This document shows positions 36,733-48,189 of a stretch of 64,000 nt of DNA, in pieces. Location: assembly GCF_040802235.1 (NCBI RefSeq), contig NC_133166.1, positions 115,334,991 to 115,398,990 on the forward strand. The letters are read 5' to 3'. A model generated the notes under the pieces. The model saw only the letters and a program-made list of their open reading frames with translations. It searched no databases and was not told the origin of the DNA. The DNA is from Manis javanica. Lineage: Eukaryota; Chordata; Mammalia; Pholidota; Manidae. The number at the start of each line of letters is the position of its first letter. The stretch's first letter is position 1. A program made the translations under genes and the position numbers.

Positions 36733-37430
36733 TAAAATTAAAATAACTATAAAAATAGGAGACCCAGGAACTCCACTCCTAGGAATTTACCCTAAGAATG
36801 CAGCAGCCCAGTTTGGAAAAGACAGATGCACCCCTATGTTTATCACAGCACTATTTACAATAGCCAAGAAATGGAAGCAACCTAAGTGTCCATCAGTAGA
36901 TGAATGGATAAAGAAGATGTGGTACATATACACAATGGAATATTACTCAGCCATAAGAAGAAAACAAACCCTACCATCTGCAACAACATGGATGGAGCTA
37001 GAGGGTATTATGCTCAGTGAAATAAGCCAGGTGGAGAGAGACAAGTACCAAATGATTTCACTCATATGTGGAGTATAAGAACAAAGAAAAAACTGAAGGA
37101 ACAAAACAGAAGCAGATTCACAGAACCCAAGAATGGACTAACAGTTACCAAAGGGAAAGGGACTGGGGAGGATGGGTGGGAAGGGAGGGATAAGGGGAAA
37201 AAAAGGGGCATTACGATTAGCAGACATGAGGTGGGGGGAGCACGGAGAAGGCTGTACAACACAGAGAAGACAAGTAGTGATTCTACAGCATCTTACTACG
37301 CTGATGGACAGTGACTGTAATGGAGTTTGTGGGGGGGACTTGGTGATGGGGGGAGTCTAGTAAACATAATGTTGCTCATGTAATTGTAGATTAATGATAC
37401 CAAAATAATAATAATAAAAAAAGAAGGAAC
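36733..37430 (+). mobile_element. 5'-truncated L1 copy of the same family as the full-length element
   Basis: It encodes the ORF2 C-terminal end ([18 protein letters not shown] ... DKYQMISLICGV), followed by the same 3' UTR as the 26-32 kb L1. This includes the polypurine tract gggaaagggactggggagga and the end taattgtagattaatgatac, then an A/AAT-rich tail. The ORF2 end is open for 118 codons. The shared 3' UTR shows that both copies came from one lineage of L1. Confidence 0.9.
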
Positions 37431-37629
37431 ATAAAAGTTATTAACTGCTATTAGAGAGATAGGGAAGAGAGAGAGATTTACAGGCATTAGAAATGTCACC
37501 ATGGAGTGGAGACTTTCCCCTCTGATGTATTCCAAAGGCTTGAAAGCAAATTGAAAAGAGAAGAACCTTCTCTTTCAGTGTAATTTAATGCTGTCTCTTC
37601 TCCCTAAAATGACTTGTATATTATTGCAA

Positions 37630-37770
37630 TACACATATTCACCCAGCATTTACCAGGCACGTTCTGTGGACTGGCAGTGGCGCTAGATATTTGCGACAAT
37701 GAGACACCGAGCTGGACAGGCACAGTCTCCGCCCCACAGACTCACAGTCGGATGGAAAAAAAGACACAAG
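37630..37770 (+). repeat. L2-like LINE fragment
   Basis: cacccagcatttaccaggca, ggcgctagatatttgcgaca and cccacagactcacagtcgg follow the L2-type word order (catttactgagcacc ... gggtacagcag ... gagctcacagtc). Confidence 0.5.
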
Positions 37771-38049
37771 TAACGTGGCAGTGACCATAAAATTTCCTTA
37801 CTTATGAAAACAACATGTGATTTAGAGCCTCTCACGTCTCCAGCACTTCCTATATACACGGTGATTGCAGAGAAAATAAACCCGATCGTAAATTATGAGT
37901 TAGAGTAAATTAATTTCAAAATAAAATAGCAATGGTCTATCTTTGAAATCTTTTCAAGGTTTTCACAGGGGAAAAGAAAACGAGAGATGGGTGTAATAGG
38001 TTTGACTGATGTGACCTGGGATCTCCGAAAGAAAAAAAAAAAAAAACGA

Positions 38050-38990
38050 AGCGGCAGCGCTGGGAGCGTCAGAGACAAGGCTGGGGAGGCGGCCCCGGCT
38101 CACACTTTCCTTGAGAGCCCGAGCTGAACCCGGCGCGGTGAGGACGCAGCTCCCCGCACCGCCACCGGGAAGCCCTCCTGGACGTCCCGGTGGGGCCCCC
38201 GCACGGCTGTGAGCCCCAAAGCCCGGCGCTCCCTCAGGCATCCGCGGGGTTCGAGCGGGTCTGTCCTCCTGTCTTCCAGAACGCCCTGGGGGCTGCGCCA
38301 GCAGGGACGCCCGGCCCTGTCCTCGGCTTCTCGAGGCACCGGCGACACACGATCTCCCCGCTTCCCCAGGCTTCGGCCCGGCTCGGGTCCGCGCTGCGCC
38401 GGGGCTCCGCGGGCACGCGGCGGGCGGAGCGGGGGACCCGCTCGGGGGCGGGGCGGGTCGCAGCTCTCGGCGGGGACCCGGGGCACCACATCGGAGTCCG
38501 CGGGCGCGCGGGAGGGGAGGGGCGACCCCTGTCCCCGCCCCGGGGGCGGAGCCGAGGTCCGAGCCTGCGGAGCCTGAGGCCCGCGGAAACCCGCCCGGGT
38601 CGCGCTTCCCGGCCCCCGCCCACCCCCTTTCGGGGAGACCCCACCCCAACCCCTCCCTCCGCCCGCCGCCCTCGAGACCCTGCCTGCAGGCCTCCGGCAC
38701 TGGGGCTCCGGCGCGGGTGCAGGTGCGGCCCCACCTCCCAGCCCGGGCGGCCATGGCGCGCGGAGACGCCCCGCAGGACAGGCGAGTTGGGGGCCGGGCG
38801 GGGGCAGCGCAGACCCGCCCCGTGGGGCTCAAAGCAGACGGGATGGGGCTACAGTGCCCACCAGCCGCCTCCCTCTGCCGCCTGAGCCGGCGGGATGGAG
38901 CTTGCAGTCCGCTCCCCGGAGCCGGCGGCCTGGGCGGCGGGAGGGGAGGCCGAGGCGGTGCGTCCTCGGGGTGACCTTCCGACTGATCCC
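38050..38990 (+). promoter_or_regulatory. SLC29A2: CpG-island promoter of SLC29A2
   Basis: A dense CpG and GC-rich block rises abruptly out of A/T-rich sequence at about 38040 and continues through coding exon 1 into intron 1. No TATA box is visible upstream of the ATG at 38753. A broad, TATA-less start region is inferred. Long open frames on both strands here (for example 289 codons on the - strand) come from the base composition and are not genes. Confidence 0.75.
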
Positions 38991-41900
38991 CACAGCTACC
39001 ACCTGGTTGGCATCAGCTTCTTTATCCTGGGGCTGGGCACTCTCCTTCCCTGGAACTTCTTCATTACCGCCATCCCGGTGAGACTCGCGGCTGGAGTGAC
39101 AGCCCCGCGGCCGCAACCACCGTCCGTCCCTGCAGCCGCCTCGGACCTGAGGCGGACCAGGCTCTTTCCCGACCGCGCCGCCTTTGACCCCCCACTGAGC
39201 CCGTTCGTCTGCCGAAGCGCGGAGCCTCGAGAGGGGAGGTGCCCGTCTCTCGGCTAGGGAAGGCCAAGCCTTCCCGGCGCCCAGATCCTTGAGGGGCAAG
39301 GCCACTAGCTCAGGGGGTCCTGTGGAACCAGCAAAGAACTACCCACCCGGCCCGTTCGTCGTTACCCCTGGGGTAGTCACTCCAAAAGTGGGTTATCCAC
39401 GCCTTTGGTTTTCTCGGCGATAGCACACATCACACTGATTCATTCAGCAAACAGTGTGCCGTACTGTGGACAAGGCCTGCTCTTGGCACTGGGGGTACAG
39501 GAGGAAACGCAAGAGAGGAAGGCCCCGTCTTCGGGGCGCTTTCCTTCTCCCCAGGGAAGGCTGTGTGGGGCTTGGGCTCTCTCTGGGGCTGGATCGTCCT
39601 TACCTACAATCAGTGTAACAACTTCCCAGGTGCCACTTCAGTGTCTGGCTCCGTGCTGGGCCCTGGAGACCCAAAGATGAGTCAGCCCCTGGTCTTGAGA
39701 GCAGGGTGGGTGCCAAAGAGCTGTTATTAATGTACCATCCCAGGCTTGGAGCAGAGACCTGTGGGTCCACAGGGGAGGCAGCAATTCCTTCTGCATCATA
39801 TTACAGGGGATGGGTAACTGGGGAGAAGGGTAGGTAAAGCGTTTGTGTTTGGGTTGGGGAGAGTGGGAGGAAGGGCAGAGGGCTTCCAGGTGGTGCTGGC
39901 AGCCTTGCAAAGGCACCAAGGGAGGTGGGCGCCAGTGTGTTCAGAGAAAGGGTGAGAGCCTGGGGTGTCTGGAGCTTAGTGGGATGGAACAGGAGATAGG
40001 TGCACAAGGGAGGCTGGGGCTCTGGTTCTGAAGGGCCCTTAAATGCTGTTCTAAAACCCTGGGGCTCTGCCCGGCAGGCCGTGGAAAACGTGGGCAGGGA
40101 GAAGGGGAGGCCAAGCAGAGGCATGACAGGGTGTGTGTTTCAAAGGGAATGCAGTTGGTCAGCACCTGGACCAGAGCCTGGCTCACAGCAGGTGCTCAGT
40201 ATATGGTCGGGAACCTAGAAGCTGCTGTAGGGCTGGCGCCGGAACCAGGGCGCTGAGAGGAGCAGGGATCCAACCACGGAGCAAGGCCCAGGCTGGGGAT
40301 TCCTCAGGCCTGGCTCTGTCCCAGACTTCAGCCCTGCATTCAGTGCACATTCACCGAGCTCCCGGTGCGTGCCAAGTGCTGGGGACAGTATGAGGATGGA
40401 GAGTCCCTAAGACATTAACCACTAACCAAGCAACCCCGAGCATCGGGGGAGGCAGAGGAGAAGGCTGGGTGCTCCTGAGGGGAGGTTGGAGGGTGACCCT
40501 GTACCCCCTCCCTCGGCATCTGGCAGTACTTCCAGGGGCGGCTGGTGGGGGCCAACAGCACTGCCACGACCCTGTGCACCAACCACACGGGCCCTGCGGA
40601 TACCTTCAACTTCAACAACTGGGTGACGCTGCTGTCCCAGCTGCCCCTGCTGCTCTTCACTCTCCTCAACTCCTTCCTGTATCAGTGGTGAGAGGTCCCG
40701 CCCTGCTGAGGCAGCTCCACCGAGGCCCAGGGGAGACCTCCTGTCCTTCCTCCACGCCCCCTGCATCTCCCCCGGGGCCCTCTGTCCAGGCCCAGGCTGA
40801 ACCTCTTGCCTACCTTGCCCGCCTGGCCTGGGCCCAGCCAATCCCCATTCTGCCCCCTTACAAACAGTGTCCCTGACACGGTGCGGATTCTGGGCAGCCT
40901 GCTGGTCATCCTGCTGCTGTTTGCCCTGACAGCAGCATTGGTCAAGGTGGACATGAGCCCTGGGCCTTTCTTCTCCATCACCATGGCCTCTGTCTGGTTC
41001 ATCAACTGTGAGCACCACCGCTGCCCCCACTCACCTCCCCTCGCAGCGACTCCCTGGTGGAGTCAGCCCAGCCTCTTCTTTGTAACTGAAACAGCCCAAT
41101 GTACCCAGGAAGGGGAGAGAGCAGCACGGCCCATACGGGTGATGAGGAGCTAGGCCCACAGGGGGAGGAAAAGTCACTTGTCCCAAGACCCTCAGTGGCC
41201 TGAGCACAGGACCCTGGCCCCTAGCCCCGCAGACCTCCGGCTACATCTCAGAAGAATGAATGGGGGGTGTCACACCAGAGTGCCCAGTCTCATGCCTGCA
41301 TAACCTAGCCCAGAGTCCGTGTTCACCCTGCTGACACCTCTTCCAGGGAGCCCCTGAGGCCTGCCTGCTTGAGCAGAGGCCCCCACTCCTGCCCCTCTAC
41401 AGCCTTCTGTGCAGTTCTGCAGGGCAGCCTCTTCGGACAGCTAGGCACCATGCCTTCCACCTACAGCACCTTCTTCCTCAGTGGCCAAGGACTGGCTGGG
41501 ATCTTTGCTGCTCTTGCCATGCTCATGTCCATGGCCAGTGAGTGGATTTGGGTGGCTGGAGGGCAGGGGTGGCTTCTGGGATTCTGGGGAGCAGAAAGAG
41601 TATGCCAGGAGCAAGATGCCTTGGGTTCTGGATGGAACACTGGGGATTGGGTTTGGGGGTAGGGAGCAGGGTTCTTGGGTCCTGCAGAGAATGACTAGGT
41701 GAGGGTTGGGTTAACCTGGGGCCAGGAGCAGGATTCCTATGGCTACCACTGATATGTGGCAGCAAGTTGAGGTAGGAAAGGGGGGACAGGTTTGGGGTGC
41801 AGATAGAGTTGGGTTCAGATCCCAGTCCCACTATTCCCTAGCTGGGGGCCTTGGACAAACACTTCACTTGTGTCAGTGTCCCCACCTAAATGAGTCTGAG

Positions 41901-44900
41901 AACTCCATCTGCATATGGTAAGGAGCATGCAGTAATAACAAGCACATAGCAGGTGCTCAACACATGACAGGTATGGAAGGGGAGAGAAATGAAGGGCTGG
42001 GCTGGGGCCCTGCACAGGATCCCTGAGTTTGTCAGTGTGTGAAGCGGGAGGAGGCTGGGGGATGAAGCTGATGAGAAGTGGGATCAGAGTTGTTAGCCCT
42101 GTGGGGGCCCGCGGGCCCAGCGCCTTCCCCTCTGCAGCTGGAGTTTCTGCACAGGTGGTGTGGATGCCCAGACCTCTGCCCTGGGGTACTTCATCACGCC
42201 CTGTGTGGGCATCCTCATGTCCATCCTGTGCTACCTGAGCCTGTCCCACCTGGTGCGCCTGGTATTGGGCTCGAGGCCCCTCTTCAGAGCATCTCAGATA
42301 TACCTTGAGTCTGAGGCCCCAAGAGAGGCCAGGGGAGGCGGAGGGGACCTGACTCCCAAAGGAGTCAGCCACTGGGGGACCCCAGACTCTAAGTCAACAG
42401 GGTGGGGAGAGGTCCAGATATCTCAGCCAAGCCAGGCAGGGTGAACTCTTTCCTTCTGCAGGAGTTTGCCCGCTACTACCTGGCCAAGAAACCATCGCAG
42501 GCGCAAGGGCAGGAGTTGGAGACCAAAGCTGAGCTCCTCCAGCCTGGTGAGTGGGGACCCTGCTGGGGAGGTGGAGGCCCTGAGGAGGCTAGAGCCACCT
42601 CTGCAGGAAAGCATTTCCCCTCTGTCCCCAACTAGAGCCCTCAGCCTTAGTAGCCTTGTGTGAGCACAGGCAGAAGATCATGAAGGGAAGTCAGTGGGAT
42701 TAGAGTCATCCTGCTGCCCTTTGGGCCTCAGTTCCCTCCTCTATGAAATGGGGAGGCAGTAGAGCTCCGGGCATGCAAGTTCTGGATCCTGGCTTCACAA
42801 CATCCAAGTGTGTGACCTTAGGCAAGTCATTTAACCCCTCTGAGCCTCAATTTCCTTGTAAAGCAGTGGCAGTGAGATAATCCACCTAAGGGGCTTAACT
42901 CTACCTGGCACGTGTATGAGCTTAATGAATAGTAGCTAAGCACATTTCTGCTGTTAATCCTCTGTGCCTGCACCCTGGGCTGCAGGAGGGCAGTTTTCTT
43001 GACTGTTGGGAACTCCCTGCATTGGGCCCGGCTGTCACAGGCATGGGTCACAGGTATGACCCTGCCCTCCCCTCTCACCCCAGATGAGAAGAACGGGATT
43101 CCCAACAGCCCCCAGAAGGTGGCCCTGACTCTGGATCTTGATACTGAGAAGGAGCCAGAGGAGCCCCAGCAGCCAAGAAAACCTTCAGTTTTCATTGTCT
43201 TCCAAAAGGTTTGGCTTGGATGTAGCCCCAGCCACCATTCCTGGGAAAGACAGAGCCACCCTTTCCAGCCCTCCTCAGAGACTCTTAGAATGGAATGGGA
43301 CCTTAGAACTCACCTGTCCACCCCAAGGTGAAAGGGTCATCGTGGGTCAGAGACACAGCTGGGCTGGGGTTCAACAGGAGGCTTGGGGCTGCGTTGGGCC
43401 CCTACTGCCCCATCTGCCCACACCCCTGCCCCCGGCTTGCAGATCTGGCTGACGGCGCTGTGCCTCGTGTTGGTCTTCACGGTCACCCTGTCTGTCTTCC
43501 CCGCCATCACAGCCATGGTGACCAGCTCTGCCAGTCCTGGGAAGTGGAGTGAGTGCAGGGCAGCACAGAGGTCAGGGCAGGGGAGGACAGGGGAGAGCGG
43601 GAAGAGGGGAGGAGGGACAGGATGAGCACTCTCTCTCTCCCAGGTCAGTTCTTCAACCCCATCTGCTGCTTCCTTCTCTTCAACATCATGGACTGGCTGG
43701 GACGGAGCCTGACCTCTTACTTCCTGTGGGTGAGCACACCTGGGCTGGGGTGATCTGATGGTTTGAGGAGGCAGTTCGGGATCAGAGGGTGTGAAAGGGC
43801 CCAGAAAGGTGACTTCCCGGCAGACAGGCTGGCCCGGCAATGGAAGGCCCCTGGGGGTATGCAGGCCAGGGCTCAGACTGTGAGCTCTGAGAAAGCAGAA
43901 GCCGTATCCAGTTGAGCTGTGTCCCCAGCATACAGCCCGGGGTCCAGCACCTCAGGGCTCAGACAGCTACTTGGGGGTCCCTGCACTGTGTGGGAGGCTG
44001 ACAAGATTCCTTGTGTTTGGATTGATTTCAGCCAAAGTGCTGCTTCTTTAAGTGAAATCTTCCAAAGAGGCACAACAAATAAAGTAGATCAGCGAGGAGC
44101 TGCTCAGATCCAAGCCAGAATGGGGCCTGGATCCCCGCTTCCAATCCCATCCAGCAACCCCATCTGCCCCAAAGGGGTCTATGGAACCTGTTCCCAAGGG
44201 TGCTCAGAGGAATGGAGTTTGAAAACCAACGATGCCTCGAAGGCCATCTGCCGTGGAGAAAGCAGGGCTAGCAATCAGGAGGGGCAGAAGCTGGTCCCAG
44301 GCTGGCCCCTAGTTGCTTACTGGCTCATACAGGGTAGGACAGGAGAGGTGATAGATGAGTCTATCTGGGGGTCCTGAGAGCAGAGCCTTGTTCCCAGGGG
44401 CTGCCCTCACCCCAACTTCTTCCGCAGCCAGATGAGGATAGCCGGCTGCTGCCCCTGCTGGTCTGCTTGCGTGTTCTCTTTGTGCCACTCTTCATGCTGT
44501 GCCACGTGCCCGACAGGTCCCGGCTGCCCATCCTCTTCCCGCAGGACGCCTACTTCATCACTTTCATGCTGCTGTTTGCTGTTTCCAATGGCTACCTGAT
44601 GTCCCTCACCATGTGCCTGGCGCCCAGGTCTCGGATGGGAGGATAGCCTGGGTGGGCTAGCTCTCCGATGGGGGACAGGCTGCAGGGCGGGCCATTCTGC
44701 CTCAGCCAGCCCAGCCCTAGCTGTCTCAGGCTCGCTGGCACCACCCTGTGGGCTCAGCCCCAGGAAGACTCGACTGGGCAGGTTCCTGCCTCGTAAGGTA
44801 ACCCAGGCACTGGTTCTGGGGCCTCCTTCCCAGGCTTCAGTCCCCATCTGTGAAATAAGTGGGTTGGACTATCATTCCTTAGGGCCCAGATATTCCCCAA

Positions 44901-45308
44901 ATTCTCAGTTGAAGGAGAGCTAAAGTTTCGATCAAAAGCAGGGTTCACGGGCTGTTTACCTAGGGACAAATGGAGTTGAGAATCTAGGGGAAGTAAATGT
45001 ACCAGGGAGGACCAGTCAAGAGGCCAGGCAGTGGAATCTAGGACCCTATAGCAGTGGACCCCAGGGGCCTGAGAGAGAGCCCTGTCCAGTGCCTCATCTT
45101 GTAGAGCAGGAAGCTGAAATCCGGGCACCAGGGCTGGGTTCAGGTTGGGACCGGCATTTTCTAAGAGCCCCCATGCTTGTGTGTTTTGTGTTCCAGGCAG
45201 GTGCTGCCACATGAGAGGGAGGTGGCTGGCACCCTCATGACCTTCTTCCTGGCCCTGGGGCTGTCCTGCGGAGCCGCCCTCTCCTTCCTTTTCAAGGCGC
45301 TGCTCTGA
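38753..45308 (+). CDS. SLC29A2: Equilibrative nucleoside transporter 2 (12 coding exons, 452 aa)
   Basis: Coding exons: 38753-38781, 38996-39077, 40527-40687, 40868-41007, 41403-41537, 42155-42252, 42462-42546, 43084-43208, 43443-43548, 43644-43729, 44428-44627, 45197-45308. They total 1359 nt in one unbroken phase, giving 452 aa plus TGA. The product is a plasma-membrane facilitative carrier of nucleosides and nucleobases (SLC29 family). It starts MARGDAPQDS, with the TM1 motif LLPWNFF at about residues 26-32. The first extracellular loop has N-glycosylation sequons at N47 (NST) and N56 (NHT). A long cytosolic loop is encoded by exons 7-8, and the family's D-x-x-G-R motif lies in NIMDWLGRSLTSY. 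The C-terminus is FLFKALL. The human protein is 456 aa; the difference is one residue in the first loop and three in the cytosolic loop. The ATG context is strong (G at -3 and +4). Intron 1 begins with GC rather than GT. No canonical AATAAA was found within 1 kb after the stop, so the 3' end is not assigned. Confidence 0.97.
39420..39535 (+). repeat. L2-like fragment in SLC29A2 intron 2
   Basis: tgattcattcagcaaacagt, gtgccgtactgtggacaagg and ggcactgggggtacaggagg fit an L2 3' fragment. The rest of intron 2 (to 40526) shows no feature that I can name. Confidence 0.5.
41795..41975 (+). repeat. MIR SINE in SLC29A2 intron 5
   Basis: gttgggttcagatcccagtc, then ttggacaaacacttcactt, cccacctaaatgagtc and agcacatagcaggtgctcaa follow MIR forward. 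Confidence 0.8.
42770..42955 (+). repeat. MIR SINE in SLC29A2 intron 7
   Basis: ctggatcctggcttcacaac, gtgtgaccttaggcaagtca, tttaacccctctgagcctca and aatagtagctaagcac match MIR forward. Confidence 0.85.
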
Positions 45309-48180
45309 AGTGCTCTGTCCAGGGCTCCCCTGCTGCCCTCCTCTCTGCCCACCGTGGAGCTGGGACCCAGCACAGGGAGAATGGCGAGCCAGGCTCAATC
45401 TGGGCTGCAGCCCCTTGGTCTGGGGCTGGCTGGAGGAGACGGGTGCTGCTCTCTGTCCCCGGCTGGCAGCCCCTCGGGTTGCTGCAGGGAAAAATTCACT
45501 ACTGGTCATTCCCTTGCCCAGGATTGGGGCTGACTGGTGCAAGACAGGCTGTCTCGACATGCACAAGAGCTCATTGGCAAGGTGCCGACTGGGGAAGAGA
45601 GGCATGGTGCATCCTCACCATGAGGAGTGCATTTGTGAATCGCAACAAACCCACTTGCTAATCGTCGGGGATCCGAGATCACCAGTGGAGCCTTGCCAAG
45701 GGTGTGGGTGGTGTGGCCCCAGCATCAGGTTCTGAGTGGGAGTGGGCACCAGCCCAGAGCAGGAGCTCCTTCTCCCCAGGCCTCAGCAATCCCAGGGTCA
45801 AGTCTCTCAGACCCCAGGACAGAGGATGCCAGGGAAGTTGAGGGGAACAGGGAGAAAGAACAGTTGTTAGGGATCTGAGGGTGCTCAAGGGAGCCTCTGG
45901 GCCTCAAACAGTGTCTTTGTTGCCAACACCGCTGTCTCCAATCCCTAGAGCCCAGCTGGGCCTGGGCCCATGAACTGCAGGCAGCCTGCATGTGTGCACT
46001 GCACTTCAGTCTTCAAAGCTCTTCCACACTTGCTCTCTCACTGAAGCCGCGCTGAGGTCCTTGGAGAGAGCCAGGCAGGGATGGGGCTTCCCTTTGTACA
46101 GGTGAAAAAATTGAGTCCCCCAGGGAAGTGACTGGTTTTTGGCAGAGCCGGGACCCCGCTCCCTGCAGGTGCTGTTCTTGCCTGCTCCCTGCTTCTCTTC
46201 TCAAAGGGCTCAAGGCAGGAGCCCTAAGCCCTTCACCTCCTTTGCTGTTTCCCCCTCTGACCCTGCTCCTGGGTCTAATAACAACCTTCTTCATTTGTAT
46301 AATGAATTCACTGAGTCTTTATTTCCAAAGTGCTATCAACCATACCAGCTTGATGAGCTGGGTAGGCTGGGGATGACTGTGCCCATCTGGCAGATGGGCA
46401 GTGATCTGTGGGTATCCCCGTGCTCGGCTCCCTCCACCACACGATGGCCAATGGGCAATGGCCTGCAAGGAGCCCTGTGCTCCAGGGCAGGGTCCCTGGC
46501 TGACCTCTCACTGCGCTGGTGTCCTCTGCCTCTCGAGGACCCCTTCTCAGGAGTGGAGCCTCAGAGAGGCAGTCAGCCAACATTCCTGGAGGAAGGGAGG
46601 CATGGAGGAAAGGCCTGCGTGACCACATACCTTTACTATCCCGCCCGGCCCAGACAAAAGTGAGGGTTTTTGTTTTTTGTTTTTTGTTTTTGCCATTATA
46701 TGCTCAGCCTTTCTGCCCACTTGCCCTCCTGCCTTCTGTGAACATTCGCGAAGCAGCTATGATATACCAGGCACTGAGCCAGCATAGGGCTCCTGCTCAG
46801 AAGCCAGAGGCTATTTTGCTATCAAAGAGGAAGGGGAAGCAGATGAGCTTTGTGGCCAAAATGAAGCCACAGGGCAGATCCCAAGTGAGGATTCATTCCT
46901 TCACCACCGTTCACTGTGCCAGGCCCTGGCTCGTCTGGTGACCTTGAAACAAAGGAGGTGTGGTCCCCGCTCCTAAGGCCCTGGGAAGCAGGATGTAACT
47001 TGTGATGGGCTTGTGAGGGCCCTGTGTAAGTGTGTGACGTAAGACTCCAGGGGAAGGGCCACTGCTCCCACTGGGAAGTCAGAGCAGGCATCCCAGATGA
47101 CGTGTCCACCCAGCTGGGCCTCTAGGGGTGAATATGAGTTTGCTTGGCTGAGGTGGGGGAGGGGCATCCCAGGCAGAGGTACCCGCAGGTGTGAAAAGCT
47201 GGGACATGGACTATTACGAGAATAGTGGGGACTTTTGGTGGGGTTGAGGAAGGGGGAATCCCCTAAGGTGTGAGAGCTGGGGAGCAGAGAGGATGATACT
47301 GGAGCAGTGGGTTGGGGACAAATGGTGAAGGGCCTTAGCGATGAGGCCTGAGCAGGACGTTAAGAGAGGGGAGGAGGGAGCCAGGGGAGAAGTAGCAGCT
47401 GCCTCTACGGAGGCCACTTGACTTAGTGCTTAAGTGCATGTGCCCTGATCCAGAGTCCTGGGTTCAAAATCAGATCCTTTCATTTATTCACAAGCAGGAG
47501 AATTGGGGCTTGCCTAAGTCGGGAGTCCCAGACAGAGGCAGGGGCTGGAGTACAGACTGACATTTACTAAACAGCTGTAGTCTGGGGAGTCTCTGGTGCA
47601 GACCACTAGGCCTAGCTGTTCCCTTTGACTGGGATTGGTGGTGGCCGGACCCCAGCACTTCCTGAGTCCCCTTGTCCACCTTCAGAGACTATTGTTTGTC
47701 ATACCCAAAGTTCCCTCTACCTGCCCAACCCAGGCCACGGTCCCAGGGAACCCACTGGTGCTGGTCCATGGTCGTCCGGAGCAAGCCCAGGTTGGGCTGA
47801 GCAATGGAGGATGGGCCCAGAAAGAGGACCCTCACCCCTCAAGGGTCCTGCAATTCCTTCCACCCATCCTCATTCTCAGTAGACCCAGCTCAGCTCTCCC
47901 GTCACATCAGGAGAAAGCTGGCTTTGATGTTGGAAACAAATACTTGGGCTGCACCTGCCTACCTCTCTCCTAATGCCCAGTTCCCCGGCCACTGCCATTT
48001 CCCCAGCCTGGCACAGCTCTGCCAGCAGGCCCAGAGCCACCTAGAAGCAGCCAGTGTCCATCAGCAAACACACAGGGCCCCATGTGGAGAGCACTGGCTT
48101 TGAGGCAGGTTTGGAGAAGAGACGCAAACACTTGAAGGCCAGCCTCTACCTGCAAGCTGCTCACCCTTTTATGAGGAAGA
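45309..48180. other. SLC29A2 3' flank and intergenic stretch
   Basis: The proximal part must include the SLC29A2 3' UTR, but no canonical poly(A) signal is visible. A T-rich (GTTTTTT)n-like run lies at 46665-46693. MIR- or L2-like bits are possible near 46280-46400 and 46745-46800. No gene signal. Confidence 0.45.
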
Positions 48181-48189
48181 GGCATCTTG

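Noticed and set aside
37963-38832. Long - strand open frame (289 codons) over the SLC29A2 promoter
   Set aside because: It is Pro/Arg/Gly-rich and tracks CpG-island composition. Several frames are open at once, and it shows no family motif. Shadow of GC-rich DNA.
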